This document shows, one piece after another, positions 61,569-64,000 of a stretch of DNA of 64,000 nucleotides. A program made the position numbers and the translations under genes. Location of the stretch: positions 372,001 to 436,000 of the forward strand of contig CACGXV010000001.1 of NCBI GenBank assembly GCA_902577075.1. The letters are read 5' to 3'. The notes under the pieces were generated by a model, which worked only from the letters and a program-made list of their open reading frames with translations, was not told where the DNA came from and ran no database searches. This DNA is from an uncultured Pelagibacteraceae bacterium. GTDB lineage: Bacteria > Pseudomonadota > Alphaproteobacteria > Pelagibacterales > Pelagibacteraceae. Every line of letters starts with the position of its first letter. Position 1 is the stretch's first letter.

Positions 61569-63023
61569 TTAAATCTTTTGATCATATTCACCAATTTTGC
61601 CGGTTTTTTGTAGTAAATCATCAATAAAATCGAATATTTTTTTCTTTCTTTCGTCAGAGGTTGGGCTCTCAGTTACAACTACTAATGAAGGTTTGTTTGA
61701 TGAAGCTCTAATTAAACCCCATGACCCATCATTAAAAGTAAATCTTATACCATTTACCGTAAGAATATTTTCAATTTCTTGATTATCAATTTTAATATTT
61801 TTCTTTTTTAAGTTTTCTATTTGCTTAATCAAATCATCAACAACTTTATATTTTTCGTCATCTTTACAAAAAGGAGCCATTGTTGGAGATTGATAGGTAT
61901 TAGGTAGTTCTTTAATTATCTCACTCATTTTTTTATTATTGTTATCTAGTAAATGACATACCTGTATTGCTGAGTTTATCCCATCGTCATACCCATAACC
62001 TAAAGGTTGATTAAAAAAGAAATGTCCACTTTTTTCAAAACCAGCAAGTGCTTTTTCTTGATTTACTTTTCTTTTAATATGAGAATGTCCTGTCTTCCAA
62101 TACAATGTTTCACAAGAGTTATTTTTTAAAATTTCATCAGTTGAATATAAACCAGTTGATTTTACATCTACTACGAACTTTGAATTTTTATGAGTACTCG
62201 ATAAATTTCTAGCAATTAATAAACCAATTTTGTCTGAAAATATTTCATTTCCTTTATTATCAATAATCCCAACACGATCACCATCTCCATCAAAGCCAAA
62301 ACCAATATCAGCATTGTTTTTTAAAACAGATTTGCTGATGGCATGTAGCATCTTTAAATCTTCTGGATTTGGATTATATTTAGGAAACGAATAGTCTAAA
62401 TTACAATCTAATTCTATAACTTCACAACCAATTCCTCTTAATATATCTGGTGCAAATATACCTGCTGTTCCATTTCCACAAGCAACAATAGCTTTAATTT
62501 TTTTATTAATTTTATTTTTATTTATTAGATCATCTTTATAAATACTTTGAAAATTACTTATCTTTTTTTCACTGCCTTGACCTTTTACAAATTTATTATT
62601 TAATGTTATTTCTTTTAGCTCTTTCATCTCCTCTGGTGCGTGAGTTAATCCTTTTTTAATCCCCATTTTTACACCAGTCCATCCATTTTCATTATGGCTT
62701 GCTGTTACCATTGCTACTGCATCACTTTCTAAATTAAATTGTGCGAAATAAACCATAGGTGACAAAGACAATCCTATATCTTCAACATAACATCCAGTTG
62801 ATATAAGACCTTTTTTAAGTGCTGTTTTTATTTCTTCACTATAAGATCTGTAATCATGACCAACAATGATTCTTGGATTTTTTCTGTTTGTGTGATTAAT
62901 TACCTGAGTTCCCAAACCTTTTCCCAAATTTGTCACACCTTCTAAATTGATGTCATCAGGATACAACCATCGGGCGTCGTACTCTCTAAAGCCAAAAGGA
63001 TCAATTTTTATTGAATTTTCCAT
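61569..63023 (-). CDS. Phosphomannomutase / phosphoglucomutase
   Basis: A 484-residue alpha-D-phosphohexomutase. The phospho-Ser loop is MVTASHNENGWTGVKMG, the metal loop FGFDGDGDRVGIID, the sugar loop LAGFEKSGHFFF and the phosphate loop RASSNKPSLVVV. Dual PMM/PGM activity is typical of this subgroup (AlgC-like). It supplies mannose 1-phosphate or glucose 1-phosphate for glycans. The stop abuts the third TauE stop. Confidence 0.93.
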   Translation of the reverse strand: MENSIKIDPFGFREYDARWLYPDDINLEGVTNLGKGLGTQVINHTNRKNPRIIVGHDYRSYSEEIKTALKKGLISTGCYVEDIGLSLSPMVYFAQFNLESDAVAMVTASHNENGWTGVKMGIKKGLTHAPEEMKELKEITLNNKFVKGQGSEKKISNFQSIYKDDLINKNKINKKIKAIVACGNGTAGIFAPDILRGIGCEVIELDCNLDYSFPKYNPNPEDLKMLHAISKSVLKNNADIGFGFDGDGDRVGIIDNKGNEIFSDKIGLLIARNLSSTHKNSKFVVDVKSTGLYSTDEILKNNSCETLYWKTGHSHIKRKVNQEKALAGFEKSGHFFFNQPLGYGYDDGINSAIQVCHLLDNNNKKMSEIIKELPNTYQSPTMAPFCKDDEKYKVVDDLIKQIENLKKKNIKIDNQEIENILTVNGIRFTFNDGSWGLIRASSNKPSLVVVTESPTSDERKKKIFDFIDDLLQKTGKIGEYDQKI

Positions 63024-63098
63024 GTTGATATTTTTATATTTTTTTTATTTTTCTATTGATAATCTTTTTTGTAAGTTCTATAAATGTTCTATTGATTT

Positions 63099-63146
63099 GT
63101 TAGTTATATAGTGTATTTACCAAATCATCATACAACATCTAGTTGT
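63099..63146. promoter_or_regulatory. Candidate tandem NrdR boxes
   Basis: GTTAGTTATATAGTGT (63099-63114) matches the inner and right part of the NrdR box (ten of ten bases of TATATAGTGT). A palindrome ACAAC-ATCTA-GTTGT follows at 63132-63146. Their centres are about 32-33 bp apart, close to three helical turns, as in known paired NrdR sites. They lie 35-85 bp before a ribonucleotide reductase gene. The second site departs from consensus. Confidence 0.35.
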
Positions 63147-63182
63147 TTTAATAAATTAAGTATAGTACAAAAAAGGAGCTAA

Positions 63183-64000
63183 ATGAACAAGATTTTATCA
63201 CAAGCTATTAGGAAAGCTGTCTCCGATTATACACCAAATGCGAGCCAAAATCCTAAAGATAAAAGATTAGATTTATTTTCTCTTAATAGCGAAACAGAAT
63301 TATTTCAAAACTCAAAAGGCATAACAATCAAAATTGACAGAAGTAAAGATGATAACTTAACTGATTTTGGTAAAGCTACTCTTAAAGATAGATACTTAGG
63401 TGCAAACGAGTCTTTTCAAGATTTATTTGCAAGAGTTGCAAGTCATTACGCGGATGACAATTTACATGCTCAAAGACTTTATAATTATATTAGTGATTTA
63501 TGGTTCATGCCAGCAACACCAGTTTTATCAAACGGAGGAACAACTAGAGGACTTCCGATATCTTGTTTCTTAAATGAAGCTAGTGATAGCCTTAATGGTA
63601 TTCTAGATTTGTGGAGTGAGAACGTCTGGCTAGCTGCAAGAGGTGGTGGTATTGGAAGTTATTGGGGCAATCTTAGATCAATAGGGGAAAAAATTGGAAG
63701 AGTTGGTAAGACATCAGGTATAATTCCATTCATTAAAGTAATGGACTCATTAACAATGGCAATCAGCCAAGGCTCACTTAGAAGAGGTTCTGCAGCTTGT
63801 TATATTCCAATAGATCATCCAGAAATTGAGGAATTCATTGAAATGAGAAGACCAACTGGTGGAGATCCAAATAGAAAATCATTAAATTTACATCACGGTG
63901 TTTTAGTTTCAGACGCATTTATGAGGGCTGTTGAGTTAGATGAACAGTGGGGGCTTAAAAGTCCAAAAGATGGAGCTGTTCAAGCGACTGTTTCTGCAAG
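63183..64000 (+). CDS. Ribonucleoside-diphosphate reductase large subunit (3' truncated)
   Basis: The first 272 residues of a class I ribonucleotide reductase alpha chain; the frame is open to the window end. After MNKILSQAIRKAVSDYTPNA come FMPATPVLSNGGTTRGLPIS with the active-site Cys, then CFLNEASDSLNGI and AARGGGIGSYWGNLRSIGE. It makes deoxynucleotides. No N-terminal ATP-cone is evident, so overall activity control by dATP may be missing. The Shine-Dalgarno AAGGAG is six bases before the ATG. Confidence 0.92.
   Translation, partial: MNKILSQAIRKAVSDYTPNASQNPKDKRLDLFSLNSETELFQNSKGITIKIDRSKDDNLTDFGKATLKDRYLGANESFQDLFARVASHYADDNLHAQRLYNYISDLWFMPATPVLSNGGTTRGLPISCFLNEASDSLNGILDLWSENVWLAARGGGIGSYWGNLRSIGEKIGRVGKTSGIIPFIKVMDSLTMAISQGSLRRGSAACYIPIDHPEIEEFIEMRRPTGGDPNRKSLNLHHGVLVSDAFMRAVELDEQWGLKSPKDGAVQATVSA

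Noticed and set aside
1-64000. CRISPR arrays, insertion sequences, prophage or integrated elements
   Set aside because: No direct-repeat arrays, transposase, integrase or phage structural genes were seen; base composition looks even across the window.

Overview
The window looks like a piece of a streamlined marine alphaproteobacterial chromosome, most likely SAR11 (Candidatus Pelagibacter or a close relative). The DNA is very AT-rich, with A/T-ending codons throughout. Genes are packed with 0-60 bp gaps and many ATGA or TAATG overlaps. There are no insertion sequences, phage genes or CRISPR arrays. Several gene arrangements are SAR11-like: a TPP-riboswitch-controlled thiamin-precursor symporter, an aprM-aprB-aprA operon next to sulfonate genes, a SpeD-SpeE fusion, and many solute-binding-protein transporters. 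The assignment is inferred from gene content; no rRNA is present.

Layout. 1-13.7 kb: the C-terminal part of an FtsX-type permease, a periplasmic thioredoxin, the riboswitch and symporter (thiV), rseP, hupB, amtB, bcp, a rhodanese, an ABA4-like membrane protein, recX, a cysQ cluster with two small genes, mnmA, metC and an MFS carrier. A tiny, very basic 27-residue ORF with a strong Shine-Dalgarno lies between mnmA and metC. 13.7-16.6 kb: a pabB-pabA-pabC p-aminobenzoate operon and a HIT protein. 16.7-24.9 kb: a sulfonate module, with sulfoacetaldehyde acetyltransferase (xsc) and sulfolactate sulfo-lyase (suyAB) releasing sulfite, a TauE/SafE-family membrane protein that may export it, and AprABM able to oxidise it to APS. 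24.9-28.4 kb: an SxtJ/DUF5989/carbamoyltransferase cassette facing an SGNH hydrolase. 28.7-31.5 kb: a TRAP transporter with an operator-like palindrome over its promoter.

33.0-37.6 kb: tRNA-Met, then a methylthioadenosine/polyamine block. A SpeD-SpeE fusion would make spermidine and MTA. MtnP splits MTA, Apt can recycle the adenine, and MtnA plus a class II aldolase process the sugar phosphate, probably by a DHAP-shunt type route. 37.7-40.7 kb: a polar amino-acid ABC transporter lacking its ATPase gene, with a nitrilase. 40.7-45.2 kb: a MATE pump, a DUF6165 protein, a GT9 glycosyltransferase, a second TauE and an AbrB-type membrane protein. 45.2-48.2 kb: a tripartite tricarboxylate transporter. 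48.2-54.3 kb: mixed housekeeping genes ending in rpoZ. 54.3-59.8 kb: a CaiB-type CoA-transferase, a TRAP transporter and malonyl-CoA decarboxylase, a likely malonate module. 59.7-64 kb: dusA, a third TauE, a phosphohexomutase and the start of ribonucleotide reductase.

The most striking non-coding pattern is at three unrelated transporters (ABC, TTT, TRAP). In each, a strong stem-loop sits between the binding-protein gene and the first membrane-subunit gene. It overlaps or nearly touches the downstream start codon, and two of the three have a terminator-type T-run. This would make excess binding protein and possibly gate permease translation.
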